In this document: piece by piece, positions 1 to 12,910 of the stretch
Numbering within the stretch: position 1 is the stretch's first letter
Layout: each line of letters begins with the position of its first letter
Source of the DNA: Apostichopus japonicus
Lineage: Eukaryota; Echinodermata; Holothuroidea; Aspidochirotida; Stichopodidae
Assembly (NCBI RefSeq): GCF_037975245.1
Contig: NC_092577.1
Location: 5,857,001 to 5,921,000 of the forward strand
DNA: 64,000 nt
Direction of reading: 5' to 3'
Notes under the pieces: generated by a model
What the model saw: only the letters and a program-made list of their open reading frames with translations
Database searches by the model: none
What the model was told of the DNA's origin: nothing
Translations under genes and position numbers: made by a program

Positions 1-926
1 TCAGGCACACTGGGATATTTTTTTGATAAAATGAACCCTTTCCAATATATAGAACAATCAGAAAATCTACTTGACAGTGCTCAAATTTGGGATATTTTTA
101 TATAATTACATCCAACTTGTACTGAAAAAGCTACGAGGTTGTTCTGTACAGAATCATATTTTGTATTTAAGAAAATACAATGTTTGGTTAAAAGACTTCT
201 GAAGCAAGCAGATTACCTTATTGTTTATTAAGTATTTTAAAAATCAACTTTAAGTTACATTGTAACATGAATCTGTAAAATTTAGTGATTTATAGCAGAA
301 TAGTTCACAGATTCAGCGCTTTTGAAATGGAGGTATCATTTAACAAAAAGTATACGGCATTAAACAAAACAAAATTAAATGCAGTTAGCTCAAGTAGCTT
401 AATACTTTTGGCCACATTCACTGCATATCTCACTCTCTACTTTCCTTCATCTGCTCACAAAGAGAAGTTACTTTCGGATTTATACACCATCTGTAAGATT
501 TCTTTGCCCTAGACCCTCTCCCTGGATCAATCTCGAACAGTATTCTGTAGGGAATAATTTGAAAAAAGTTTCATGAGTCCAATCTATCCTTGTTTACCAA
601 AAACATCCTAGTGCTTAAAAATTAAATTTATTCAATTTTGGTAATAGTATCCCTAAAATTAGTTAAACTTCACATAAAAGTTATATATAAATATATATAT
701 ATAAGTAAAAGTTTGTATCCATTTTATTATATATAAACTGTTGTTATTTGCATGCCGTGACAGGTGCACTAGTAGTTTAATGAAAACATTTAATGTTGCA
801 CAACATTTGTTGGCATTGACAGTTCTTCTTTGCAGTTCTTCTTGCATGATCTCAACAAGATGGAGGAACTGTACTTTGAATGCACCTCCTTTGTTAATCT
901 GTCAAGAAACTAGGTTTAAACTGTAC
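1..926. other. No gene recognised; left edge
   Basis: AT-rich sequence with only short chance ORFs. On the minus strand, about 895-740, there is an open stretch of some 50 codons that might belong to the degenerate gene at 927-1642. The link would need an intron of about 28 bases, so I do not call it an exon. Confidence 0.4.
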
Positions 927-1642
927 CTCTGTATGTATTCCATGGTTGCTTGAACCTCGAGCTATGGGATAGCATATGTTGAACACATAGTAGCTCATGA
1001 ACAACATCTTCAACACAGCAGTAATGGATGTAGGATACAGCAGAGGTTCCCGATCAACTGTTATTGCCATTCTGTTTCTAAGAAATGGATTGCAACCTGT
1101 TACATAAAAACAAAAGTATTTTTTATTAATATCTTAAAGTATAAAAATCCATGGATTATAATTTTAAAAGCAATTTCGTTCAGAAATTATGCAAGAGTAG
1201 CCTGCAAGTGAAACTCTTGCACTCTGGATGAATCCAGTGGTCACCGTGATGCACTTTACTACAAAAAAAGTCAAAACCTGATGATCTAGTGCATAGATAT
1301 GTGAGACCAATCATAGTCTTAGGATAGAGATAAAATGAGTGTTTCAATACCATCTTCTCTATGGTCATGATAGAAGTGACTTTTCAAAGCTGAATAACTT
1401 ACAAAAATTCTGTTGCACTTTTCTTCAGGAAATGCACGTAAATTGAAAATTTGGTTGATTTTGATGAAGCCTGTAGTGACACATCTTTCTAGCTGCAGTA
1501 TCAGAGTGAACACGTAACCATCTGCAAGAGAGTAAAAACATATGGAAATTAAAACCTTTCGGAAATGGGTCAGGCTCTCCAACAATACATTACAAATCCG
1601 GTGCCCCTGACTATTCCATCTCAGGTTTAGCTGAAGCCAATC
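927..1642 (-). pseudogene. Remnant of a C2H2-finger, transposon-associated gene family
   Basis: Three open blocks on the minus strand look like exons of one old gene. Block 1 (1642 downwards) follows a good acceptor (cctttcatag). Block 2 (1521-1403, perhaps reading on to about 1322) follows ctctcttgcag. It contains half of a C2H2 finger spaced C-x3-F-x5-L-x2-H-x4-H in the stretch CNRIFVSYSALKSHFYHDH, and the first zinc cysteine is not visible. Block 3 (1096-927) follows a tract ending atgtaacag and contains MLFMSYYVFNICYP. That hydrophobic signature recalls the repetitive uncharacterised proteins of fish, cnidarians and lancelets that carry C2H2 fingers and are linked to transposons. The reading phases of blocks 2 and 3 do not join directly, so either an exon is missing or the copy is broken. 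Family assignment is from memory and weak. Confidence 0.3.
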
Positions 1643-4040
1643 CTATGAAAGGAAAACAATAAAACACTTTTGGTTACATATATATTGACAGATGACAAAT
1701 CATATCAGTTAATACTGTAAGTAGGTTACAGTTTGGCATAATTCATAACACCCACAATCAACACATTCATGCTAAGATCGGGTTAGTATAGCATACAACA
1801 GTGCATACATCAACTGTTCATGATACTTAAAGTAGGCTAGGGGCAATTAGCAGCTCAGGCACAGTTCTGGATGGGTGGGGGTGGGGGGGGGGGAGGAGGG
1901 CTAGGAGGTAGACTTTGCCTGTAAGTTTTTTCTAGCTCGCAATTATCACACTTCCCCTTTACAAAGAAATTTCCTTCAGGAATTTTTTGTATAGTTAACT
2001 TCCACCTAAGCCCTCTCCCACTCAAACATACCTATAAATACTAAATTTCGAGTTCAAACATCTTTGGTTCTTGTGATATCGTGTTTATACGCCAAGGCAT
2101 CAAATGACAGGCACATAGTAGATACAGGGTTTCCCCATTACATGCAGTAGCATCCTTCAGAATTGAACAAGGAATAACAAATGGTTTTACCGACCAATAA
2201 TTAGTTTTAAAAATTCAGCGAGAAAAACAAAACAAGTTGTATTGGTAAAATTCTGATTTATCACTGGAAAAACGTGATTTATCAGACAAAAAAAAAACAA
2301 TTTTATTGATCGATGATCTATTTTAGTGATAGACCAGAGTTTGTTAACCATAAACCTAGCCTAGATTGTTCATTTCTGACTTTTAACATTTGGCGTGCCA
2401 TAGGGGACTGCACGACTCCCCCAAGATTCAGGACGGGACTGCACGACTCCCCCAAGATTTAGTGTAAGCCGATCGGGGGCTTCAAACTAAACAGTAAAAG
2501 TGATATCAAGAAGTTTCCTAAGAGAATCTATGTTATATAATAAAGCATATATACTGATTGACCAGTGTGACCAGTGTCTAGGCTGCGTTATATCATAGCC
2601 AATAGAAACGATACCGCGAAAGAATGAATGTAAGCTTAGGTTTGGTATGACTGTCAAAACAGCTACGACGATATGCTAGAAGTAAGCGATCGTATATGCT
2701 CGCCTAACAAAGAACTGCCATAGCATCCTGTGCTAGTATGCACACAATGGACCGACAGAGAGCTATGCTGTCGGCCTAGCCTACTTGCTTTGCCGCTTAT
2801 TTCAAAACAAACAAACCAAGAAACGAACGTTTAATAAATGCTTACGTAAAAAGTAACAGTTTCATATGACTCAATTCACTATAGTTGCACTCATGTTAGA
2901 TTAAAAAGGACTACAAAGCTTTGAAATCATAACTTACCGTAATTACAGCGGTTCCGGACCTTCGGTGCGCGCGCCCAGCGTCATTCAACTGTAAGTAGTG
3001 TACAAAGGTCATCTACAACTTTGCGACACAGTTGTTAACTTTACTATTTCGGAAAAAACTCGTTGATTGCGTAAGACTAAACGTATATGCTACTTTCTAT
3101 CATTCCAACAACATATAAAATACGGTTCTCGTTTTATGATGCAAGATTTGGTGTAACGTTTTCGCGGTCACTTCGACCGCATAATGAAAACTTGGATCGA
3201 GCCTGATGCTTTTGTTCCGACACAGCAGTTGATGTATTGTTATGAACATTTTGTTCCCATATACAGAAAATGTTGTTACAATACATTTTGTAAATGGACA
3301 ACAATATTTTTTAACAACATGATTAATTTTAGTAGATGAACGGCGTAAAGCTGTTATATCACAGACATTTTTTACAGTGTAACACTCACTTTTGATTGCA
3401 GCTGATATTTCTTAATCGAGAAATGTTCTCAGAAGAATTAGAGTTGGTTTCGGTATCGAAACTTTCTTAGACAAATATTTGGTGAATTAAAAAAAAATCA
3501 GGTCGAATGAAAAAATCTTTGCATCAAAATATGTCAACCAAAAATTTGACAGGAGAAGTGACATGTAGGCTATACCGCAAGCTAAAGAAGTGAAAAGAAT
3601 CAGCTTTGGAAAAGAAATCGTCTCTAACTTAAATGCATTGCTTTCATCATTTATTTTTGGGTATATATACAAATTACAACAGTTGCTCATTAATAAGGAT
3701 ACAAGAAAGAGTATAAATGTCATCGCCTTCCATGCCTAGCGAATTGTAATAGTTAGTTAACAAGTGATTTGTAATCCTCAAAGTCTTATCTTTTCTTATT
3801 GATTTTCCTGTTGCCCATGAGGAGTATAGAAGTAATAAACTTATTGGCTAATAAGGTAGTCTAGCTACTTTGATTGATGAATTCCTAATATTTACAAGAT
3901 ATCAAGAAATGCAAAGTTAAATTAGATGTTTGTTTTTTATTACTATCTAAAGTATACATCAAGAGGTAACGTCGTACGTTCAAAGCAACCATGGTATAGG
4001 TTACAACTCATGCACTTGTGAAGGCTCCGGTTTGGAAAAT

Positions 4041-4041
<1 letters not shown>

Positions 4042-4095
<54 letters not shown>
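4042..4095. repeat. (TA)n microsatellite
   Basis: About 27 uninterrupted TA dinucleotides. The apparent isoleucine/tyrosine ORF across it is a product of the repeat and not a gene. Confidence 0.95.
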
Positions 4096-4098
<3 letters not shown>

Positions 4099-5381
4099 CT
4101 TTACGTATTGCTTACATGGTACACAATACGGTAAATCTATTCTTTTCACATTATTTTGTGCCTTGTTCATTAGCTCTACGAAGGAAAAGAAACCAAGACA
4201 CCAAGTGATACATGTTTTTCCTTTGACAGAAACTTTAAATAAATATTGAATGGCAACTAAGTAAAACGTAGTGAGACATAGAAGAAAAAAAACGAAGAAA
4301 AAGTTAACATAGTAACCAGTGTTTTAATCTAATTCATATAGAAGTAAATACATTTTTATCTTCACAGTTATAATTATGAGACTATGAGTGTAATATTTAT
4401 GAATGCAGGCCTACCAATGTAATGTTCAGAAGGAAAAGCGAACCTGTCTTTTTATTATCTATAAATTTATATCTAGCCTCGATATATATTGACACCTTCT
4501 TAGAACTTATCTTGCCAAAATGAACACCTAGCCGTTATCAGCACACAAAAAAGGAAATACATCCTGCCATACTCTTCGACCACTCAGTCACTGAGTTCTA
4601 GAAACCGTTAAAATATTCCTAGATAGTGGCTAGCTAAAGCCATTCACCGTATAATGTACCCTACAAAGAAGTGAATAATTATCAATAGCTTTTCTTCGTA
4701 ACCACATGCTTTTTTCTTTAAGCCACAATTTCCACCTAATTCGGTCCTTTCGGTAGGGCTGGGATCATGATAAAATTATCTCGAGTTTAGCCACGCATAT
4801 TTGATAATCACGTTTAAATGGTAAGTTTGATTACACAGCTAAGTTGCAAGGTTATATAGTTAGAACAACTTACGGGATGTTGCAATACTTAAAGAGCATT
4901 AATGTCTTACTAAACTTTCAATACCAACACCAACTCAAACATCCCATCACTTCTCATCGCAATTGATCAATGCATTAATTTTCATATACTTTAAATTTAG
5001 CACAATTCAGAGAATAACTGGTATTTCTGGCAAACAAAGGGAAAAGTCGGAGAGAGCAGTTCACATTAACGACTCACCTATTGAAAAATGTATAGCTCCT
5101 GCATAAAACTGTGTAGTTTAAATTTAATAATTGCTTTAGTTTTAGTCATAGCTTACTAAAAAGTCAATTTCAGTTGTATCGTTTATTATACTGAGCTAAT
5201 GTCGAAATGATAAAACATTCCTGGTTTATACCTCAAATTCTACAGCGATATTTCTTTGTTGAAAAGACGTTAGTAATTGTAGAACAAAGTTAACACCACT
5301 TCTTTGCAAACATAATCACACATATCTTTAATTCAGCCATTATTTTAGCTAAGCGTTATATCTCTCCACAGCCACATCTTT

Positions 5382-5387
5382 TTTATT
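5382..5387 (-). terminator. Poly(A) signal of the UNC93-like gene
   Basis: AATAAA on the minus strand about 50 bases after the stop codon of the UNC93-like gene. It is the nearest canonical signal; the cleavage site is not determined. Confidence 0.5.
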
Positions 5388-5434
5388 TAGTTTCTATTAC
5401 TGTTAGGACCCAGCATGTCGATGATCATTTTACT

Positions 5435-5945
5435 TTACAATTTTGTTTTATCTTCCTGTACGTTCCTTGCAAAACTTCCTGTTCGTAGTCTTCTTTCATT
5501 CGCTTCTATAACGACATAGCAGCATGTACCAAGTCCCAGTACTGCAAAGAGAATGGTAAGCTTAGTCCAAACGCATAAGTAGTTACTGTAGGCGAAGGAT
5601 ACAGTAAAACCCAAAGATTCCCATAACCGATAGTTGGAGAAAGCAGCTTGTTGCCTTCCTGGGAAAAGAGCCCCGTATATTGCTGTGAAAGAACATTGAC
5701 ATTCGTTAACTGAGATCAATAATCTTGAATTCTTACATGAATGAATTGTTTCTATTTACCGTAAAAAGATGATTTCATGCACAACAGGTAATTGTAGACC
5801 GTAATAAGTCATCCTCCCGATTGTATTTTTATGTAACACGTTTGTATCTTTGACGAATTAAACATCTGAGGGTCACTGAAGTGGCTGAATTACTTAATTC
5901 AACACTCAGACTATTACGTCAGTTCCATATCTAGAATCATCACCA

Positions 5946-6010
<65 letters not shown>

Positions 6011-9000
6011 ATCATCATCACCATCATCATCATCCTCCTCCTCCTCCTCAAGCCTTTATGACTCATTCCAGCGTTTAAGCATATTTCAAATTTACATATC
6101 TTGAAAACTGGAATGGCTATAGGAACATCTCTATAACACTCGTGTTCTGTCGAAGTCATGCATTAAGTGATCAATATACAGGTATTGTTACTTCTTGAAA
6201 ACTCGACGTAACAGATCAATGAGATCATAAACCTTACATAATAATGTTACTTACCAGCCGATCGCACCTTATTTTACCATTCAAAGCTAATGCTGAATGT
6301 GAGAAACGATCGCAATGTGATGGCTTAACGATTTGATAAAATGAGAAGTGGGGAAAAAATGGGGAAAGGCAAATAGGAAGAGCCCATTAATTACAACTCT
6401 AACGAATATGCCTTACAGTTTATTTGTGTTTGCCATACTGCATCTGCCACGCCCCACAATGCAGCCAGAATAAACATAACCCATAGTTGCTCTTCTGTTG
6501 GCAGCCATGTAAGAAGTATCACTATGAGAACAAAATGGATTGTGGTCCCTGATGCAAAGATGAACGTTCTACCGGTTGTCCTGGCGACACGACCCCAGAC
6601 AAGTGAGAACAATGCATTAGTGGCTCCATAGCATATCATGATGTAACCAACCCATCCGACTCCGACTGTACACGTCACAAAAGACTGAAAAAGAAAAACG
6701 TTAATTATTTAAATCATTCTGCAGTGGTGGCATACACATTCCAGTTATATTTTATTTTATTTTTGTAGGCATTTATAGATGCCTATTTCCTTTTTTTCTG
6801 TCAGTTTTAACACTATGTAACTCTCAATCAACATTCTTTACAAGGTGCAAGGACATTCACTTAATCACCAGCCTGTCATTGATGTACAGGTTATTAAATC
6901 ACACTTAACACACCTAAATACTTGTAATAATAATACAAATACGAATATCCTTTGTTTGTATCGAATTTTCCTTTTTGATGCGAAAAGTGTTCAGCGGCCA
7001 GACGACCAGAGGTTTCATCGGGGGATCCAACCCCCTGATTCAAGGTCAATTGTGATATGGGATATGGAATATGGGATAAAGAATAACATTTTCATAATAT
7101 ACTTAAGGATGTATGAAGACATCACAAAGGATGGCCCGGTAAATATGTCTGTCATCGGAACCGACTTGGCTTTGAACGTTTTTGAGCGTTACTCACCTTC
7201 GTAAAATCCCCTGTTATGAATGCTTGTTCCAGGCCACTATAGACAGTTAAAGGTATCAATAATACAATGTTTGCCTCTCGCATCAATTTTGTAGTCGCCA
7301 GAAATAAACCACAGGTTGTTTCTGGCGTTTTCTTGTCATTCCTTTCCAACCTTTGGACAAACAGAGCTACCGTGATGACCGCCGCAATGCCACAAGCCAA
7401 GTAGACAGAGAGCAGGATGTTTGTAAGGTTCTTATCAGGAGGATCACAGTAAGTTGTAGCATTTTCATCTCCTGTTTCTGTGTTCGAAAGTAGATAAAGT
7501 GGTAGAAAGCTCAATTTTGGAACTTGTTTTCACTTACTCTACTTGCATTAAGCGGAATGAAAAACATGGACGAGTAGACATTTCAACTACTGGCGTTGAA
7601 GCCCGTTTTGGCACAGTAATACTTATGTCAACTGGCTTCTTTGCTGATGGCTTCATTCTTTCTTCTGGATACCATGATAATCATATAACATTACTCTTTA
7701 CTCCATCCATAATTTCATTGCGGCCCCAATTTGACCAAATACAAATGGGCTGCAACCCTCTCTTCAGACACGTATTCAACCTGCTAGTAACAAAATCAAC
7801 TATGATCCATTATATCCTGGATTTTGTAAATGAAAAATTGCAATATCTTACAATGAAATATTTTAGGTCATTCTCTGCTCACAAAAGAAATGGTGCAAAA
7901 AGTGGAGGAGTTGCCTTGGTGAAAAGTATGATACTGTTACATCACTGGACAATTTTTTACTCAACTGTTTTGGACAAGCTACTATTCAATTTACTATATC
8001 CATTATCAAGTGTAAATAATTGCACTTTGAATTCCACACAGTGAATAATTATTTAATATCATTGCGAAATATGTCGTGTTGGCCTCTTCTCATGCTTACA
8101 ACAAAGGTGAAAAAACATGGTTTGACTCCTTGAGTGAAAAGTAATCGTGTACCTTGCGGCCATTATTGTAGATAAACCAACTAAATACAGCCTTCTCCTG
8201 GTTGTGGAGAATTAATTTGCAGTAAAGAACTTTCAATGCCTATTAGTCATAAACGAATACATTGTTAAAACGTAACATATAAAGTGCCACCCGATACACA
8301 CAGAGAACACATTTACTACTGTAAATCTTAAAGTTTTGTAACAAAGGTAAAACTAGATCGTGCTATAAATTGGTAGCATTTGCTATTAGGATTACAGTAA
8401 GAACTGAAGATACGTGTAATTCCAACAAATCCAGTTGTTGGGAATTGTTGGGATTGGCACATATCCTCAGTTCCTACTAACTGTAAACCTAATAGCACAT
8501 GCTACCGATCTATCAGATTTGTCAGCACAATCCAGTTTTTTTCTGTGGTACATTTTTTTATATTTATTTACATTTAGTAACAGTAATCTCTGTGTGAATC
8601 GGCTGAAAGTGGAATGTCTTTTGGAAATCATCTTACCGGTATAACAGTCTTGAGCACCGCATGTAAATTCTGTCTGATTGTTTCCCTCGTCCGTGGAATC
8701 GTCAGATTTCAACACCAATGAAGACACCAAGTTACCGATAATTTGACTCGATTGGAAGAATAAGAAGAAAATGCCAAAATATCTATTGATAATAGCCTCC
8801 GGGGCGGACTTTCCAATCTGAGCGTACCTTCGTCCAAGTGTGGTTAGGTAAGTGGCTTTCGCTGTCCAGAGTGGTGCCGCTGCAAACCCGACAAGAGCTG
8901 AAGCTGGTATTAAGGTCCCCCAAGATGGGAAGTAATTGGCGAGTGTATAGATCGCGTAACAGACCATAGCGATGGCAAGCGTCCATTTAAGTCCAAGGTA

Positions 9001-9243
9001 GCGAATCATGATCGATGGCACAAACATGGAGGATAAAATCAATGTCGCGTAAATGGTCGAGAGGGACGCCAGACCCAAACCTGCATCGCAGTTGATGCTA
9101 CTTTGCAGGTTGGATAGAGCTTGGAACGCCGTAAATAGAAGTAAAAAGCTAAAACTGATAACAATTACATTTCGATTAATTCTGCGCTTAGTCCATTGTT
9201 CAGGGACGATGAAGCTACCGGTTTCTTCCATCGTCACTGTCAT
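5435..9243 (-). CDS. UNC93A-like multi-spanning membrane transporter, 4 exons
   Basis: Exons on the minus strand: 9243-8637, 7477-7197, 6684-6417 and 5682-5435. All introns are GT-AG and the phases (1, 0, 1) agree, giving 467 aa, close to the roughly 457 aa of human UNC93A. Family signatures are plain: LLLFTAFQALSNLQSS and LGLKWT in the first exon, YSGLEQAFITGDF at the end of exon 2, GRVARTTGR in exon 3, and WQTQIN joining exon 3 to exon 4 (IYGALFP), followed by AAFSNYRLWESLGF. Hydrophobicity fits the 11-12 helices of this major-facilitator branch. UNC93A has no settled substrate; UNC93B1 escorts Toll-like receptors, and this protein resembles the A type. The start is the first Met of the exon. 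A second Met four codons on is also possible, because tttatgacag just before it could be an acceptor. Confidence 0.9.
5937..6049. repeat. (TCATCG)n / (TCA)n / (TCC)n microsatellite
   Basis: A hexamer array that changes to TCA and then TCC repeats, lying in intron 3 of the UNC93-like gene (5683-6416). The Met/Thr-rich ORF here is a product of the repeat. Confidence 0.95.
8288..8605. mobile_element. Palindromic MITE in UNC93-like intron 1
   Basis: The left end (ccgatacacacagag) and right end (ctctgtgtgaatcggctg) are inverted copies of each other. Inner sequence also pairs: gtagcatttgctattagg near 8370 matches the reverse complement of cctaatagcacatgctac near 8488. The same ends and interior occur at 59463-60011. 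The element stops about 30 bp from the exon 1 splice donor at 8636, so the splice site has survived the insertion. No target-site duplication could be assigned with confidence. Confidence 0.75.
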
Positions 9244-12229
9244 AAATAGGAAAAGAAAAGGTTGTTTATAATATGCAGATCGATGATCATAGTGTGGATG
9301 TTAGTGACTCGTCATCATATCGGGATACACGAGGTCTAAGGCAAAACGGATATCAAATGCAAAAAAAAAAAAACACGATTGCATTTGAATCCTGACATAA
9401 TTGCGAAGCTCACAAGTTCACAAAGAGTTATTTCTTCATGATGTTAGCAGCAAAATTCCAAAACTTCAAAACAGCTTTGAACCATGTCTTTCTTTACTTA
9501 AGTTGATATTTTGTTGTCTATATATTCCATGTGTGAACTTATAAGGCGTCGCAAATCATCTTTTGTTTGGAGTTTTTTTTTAAGGGGAAGAGTTTTGTAG
9601 AACCTCCGTTAATAGATGTGGACTTATATTAAAGTGAGATATGGACACGTAATACGGATCTTGCCGTAGAGCTGATTCAAAGTGAAGACTATGGGCAGCA
9701 TATAAAATAACGGCGCATGCATTATATAATGGAGGGTTAAACACTTCAAACTAAGTTTGCAGACTTATTTGCCGTCTTCTTCTCTAACTTTTAAGGTGAC
9801 CGATCGACGAAATAAAACAATAGTAGAGTTCCATACAGGATAACTATAATGCCAGCAATGCATAATAATGAGAACCTTCCCATGCAGACAGTAATCCAGA
9901 TTTTACGATTAAGAGGGAGTTGTTGATTGGTTGAAACATTTCATTAGGAAATTGCTACAGATAGCCACTCACAAGGGATACCAAGGAATTAACAAAAAAG
10001 TGAGCTGTACCTTGTGGTGCACGGTAACATTACACATCTCGTATTATCAAATTGAAACTAACTTGCCCAAGACTACTTTATTTGATAACGCATGCTTCGA
10101 GATACAGGCGATTAAAACCTCCCCGGTAAGTAACCAAAAAAATTGTCTTGCTTAAAGTTTGTTTGTTCTCAACAACAAGCTTATCATTTTGAGTTATATA
10201 CTCGAAATACTGACATATAAATCAATCAACTGATGTATCATTTGGGTGTTGGCACCAGCTCAGCCAATTGAAAGTTTCGATGGTATTAAGATCACATTTC
10301 TTTGTATTATTCTACATTGCGGTTGGTTTTGAATGAAAGTGGCGATTACTATTTACTGTCAATATGCTTTTTTGTTTGTTATTGAGCCATTTTCTGTAAA
10401 TTATGGATGAAAACAAAATGTCATTTAAGGTATAACTTTACTCCTAAACCGCAAGTTAAGGCATATCTTGCTTAAAATAACTTCAATGAGTTTTAAATAA
10501 TTTGCAACAACCGTAGGTCAGGGCGATTGTCTACCTAAGTTTGTGGCTTTCAAATACCAGACAACGTGCATGGGTGATCAATTGACATGTATGCTTCCAA
10601 TATATAGTAGGAAATGAACAGTTAGAGTATGTTATGTCCTTATTGGCATTAATGTGTTCTTCTTTCTCTTTGGGTTGAGAGAATTCAAATGTTTAAATGG
10701 AAATGAAAAGAGAGCCTAAGCTTTTTAGTAATTGTAGTTTTTGTGCGTACTTACTCTTCAGCTCACCAATTTGAATTTTGATATTTGGATTGTTCCTTTA
10801 AGTCACGATATATGGATATAATATTTAGTTTAAAGCTTCGGTTTAAGACTAAATCAGCTGTAGACTTTAAAAGTGCAGGTGCCATGATGATAAATATATT
10901 CCAATATTTGGTTTGTAATTGTCCAACTCTGGAAGGTCAGGCACTACAGTGATTTTGGTTAACCGTAGAGTAAAATGTATACTTTTTTTCTATCTGTTCT
11001 TATTGTTAATATGAATCTTTTATATTCGTCAACAAAAGTTATTCCTATTTCCTATTCGATAATGCCTCGTACTTTGAAAGAGCATTTCCAATGTATATGC
11101 TTCCATTCCACCGTTCGTGAGCCGAGATTTAATGTTAAAGTGTACCATGATAACGAATAATAATGATAGTATCTTACCTTATACATGCAATCTTAACTTT
11201 TCGAAAATCCGTTTAAGTCGACCGGATAACTTTGGTTGGCTGCATATAGACGACAAACGTATACGAAGTATCCGATACAACAAGTGCTACCACAGCTGTA
11301 TTGTATTGTATTATTGTTGTTTGTATGATTGTATTGTTTTCCTTATAGACGATCCGTGTACACCTTAAGAAATCAAAGTCCAATAATGGGGATACTTTAA
11401 TACCACCTGCGTAAGGTGATACTGAGACGCGAACTGCATACAAGAAGCAAGGTTTGTTATAGTGCAACAGACGTTTGTTTTTGACGAGGACTTGTTTATC
11501 AGATACTTGCTCATTCCCTGGGTGTGTTACTTGCAATCCAAACAGTCCCTGGGATTTGCCCTCGTCGTTGAAGTAAGATTGTCACTATGACAAAATTCAG
11601 GGTAGCCTATATATCACTTGTACCTCCCTGCATTTATTAACACTTCGTGCACGTTGTTTGTGAAATAGGCGGGTAGCATGAATACTTCTTTGTCAAGATA
11701 ACGCATCGTTTTTTTTTATATTATAGACAGCAGTTTTAATCACTAGTCATTCGAAAATAACTAAAGGAAAAACTCATGGCATCATTTTTCAGTTTCAAGA
11801 GGAGACTTTGTTTCTTATTATTTAAACTCAATTATTGTAATGTATGGTGTTTTTGATGTGGAGTATGGGAACATATACTTTGGACATATATTCAGTCTTC
11901 TATGATAGCATACCAGCGACATAGCCAGATGGAGGGGAGCGGGTGGGGTGGGGTGAGATGGTGTGAGTTCCCCGCGAACCTTTTCGGGGATAAAAATGGA
12001 ACGGCAGAAAATGTGGCAGAAGAAAAGTTAATATTTATATAAGCTACTTGTTTCTATAGCACCGTGGGACTTGATACTCATAAGATTTTCCTCGTTAGCC
12101 ATATACTAGGCATAAAACGAGATTTGTCTGAAGAAGTTAAATTTGTATCAGTTATTGGCACAGTGGAAATTCCGTGCGGTGTGTGATACTGGTTGTCGTC
12201 TTAAAGAAAAACACAAGGTCACTGAGATA
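9244..12229. other. Intergenic stretch upstream of UNC93-like gene
   Basis: The first few hundred bases should hold the promoter and any 5' untranslated exon of the UNC93-like gene, but I see no clear TATA box or splice donor. An A-run lies at about 9360-9373. The remaining short ORFs are without family features and are not called. Confidence 0.45.
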
Positions 12230-12910
12230 TGATACCACTCGATACTCATAGCTAGTACAGTAAATACTGTTCATGTTCCACAACCGTGCATCAGTAGCTA
12301 CTGCGCTGTGTTCGCAACACTGTAACATGTGTTACAGGTGGTACAGTAATTACTGCAAAGCTGTTACACATTGAACTACGAGTCTGAAAGCTGAAAATGC
12401 GCGGCGACTGGATAACGAGGCTAGTCCTAGCCGTACAATACGAAGTGCATGGTCGGCGCTGGCACAACACGTAGCCGACACACTGCGGCGGTTACTTTAA
12501 TTTACTTTTTTACTTCTCTAATCGTATTAGTATATCAATTTGATTGAAACATTCTTCACGGACAAGTGAGTGTGTGCAAGTCTCAAATAGATACAAAACA
12601 GATACACAAAATGGGACCTAAGTTGGGGGAGGGGGAGCCTAGATTAGCATTATGGGTAGTTCCACGTCTAAATTAGGCCTTAATATAGCAATAGTTTACC
12701 AGCATAATGACTCGGGTACTACTACTAATACCCTGCATCGTGCGTTTTTGTCTTACATGTGAACGTGTAACAGCTTTGCAGTAATTACTATGCCACCTGT
12801 AACACATGTTACCGTGTTACGAACACAGCGCAGTATAGTTACTGATGCACGGTTGTGGAACATGAACAGTATAGTTACTTTACTAGCTATGAGTATCGGG
12901 TGGTGATACC
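12230..12910. mobile_element. Foldback element with ~130-bp inverted arms
   Basis: The left arm (12230-12368) and right arm (12770-12910) are near-perfect reverse complements. Examples are ctcatagctagtacagtaa against its complement near 12880-12900, and gtgcatcagtagctactgcg against cgcagtatagttactgatgc. The roughly 400-bp middle has no coding capacity. This is the form of a non-autonomous foldback or MITE transposon; the superfamily is not clear. Several small differences between the arms show that it is not recent. Confidence 0.75.

Larger units (their letters stand above)
1643..5434. other. Intergenic stretch, repeats only
   Basis: No convincing gene. It holds a G-rich run near 1875-1905 and a direct repeat of about 25 bp (gactgcacgactcccccaag) at about 2407 and 2437. 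There is a short GC-richer patch at 2945-2985 next to a possible minus-strand splice donor (rc of cttacc at 2934), which could be a 5' untranslated exon of the remnant to its left. The TA tract at 4042-4095 also lies here. The last part (5380-5434) is the 3' flank of the UNC93-like gene. Confidence 0.5.

Noticed and set aside
5914-6159. Met/Thr-rich ORF
   Set aside because: Translation of the TCATCG microsatellite in an intron of the UNC93-like gene.
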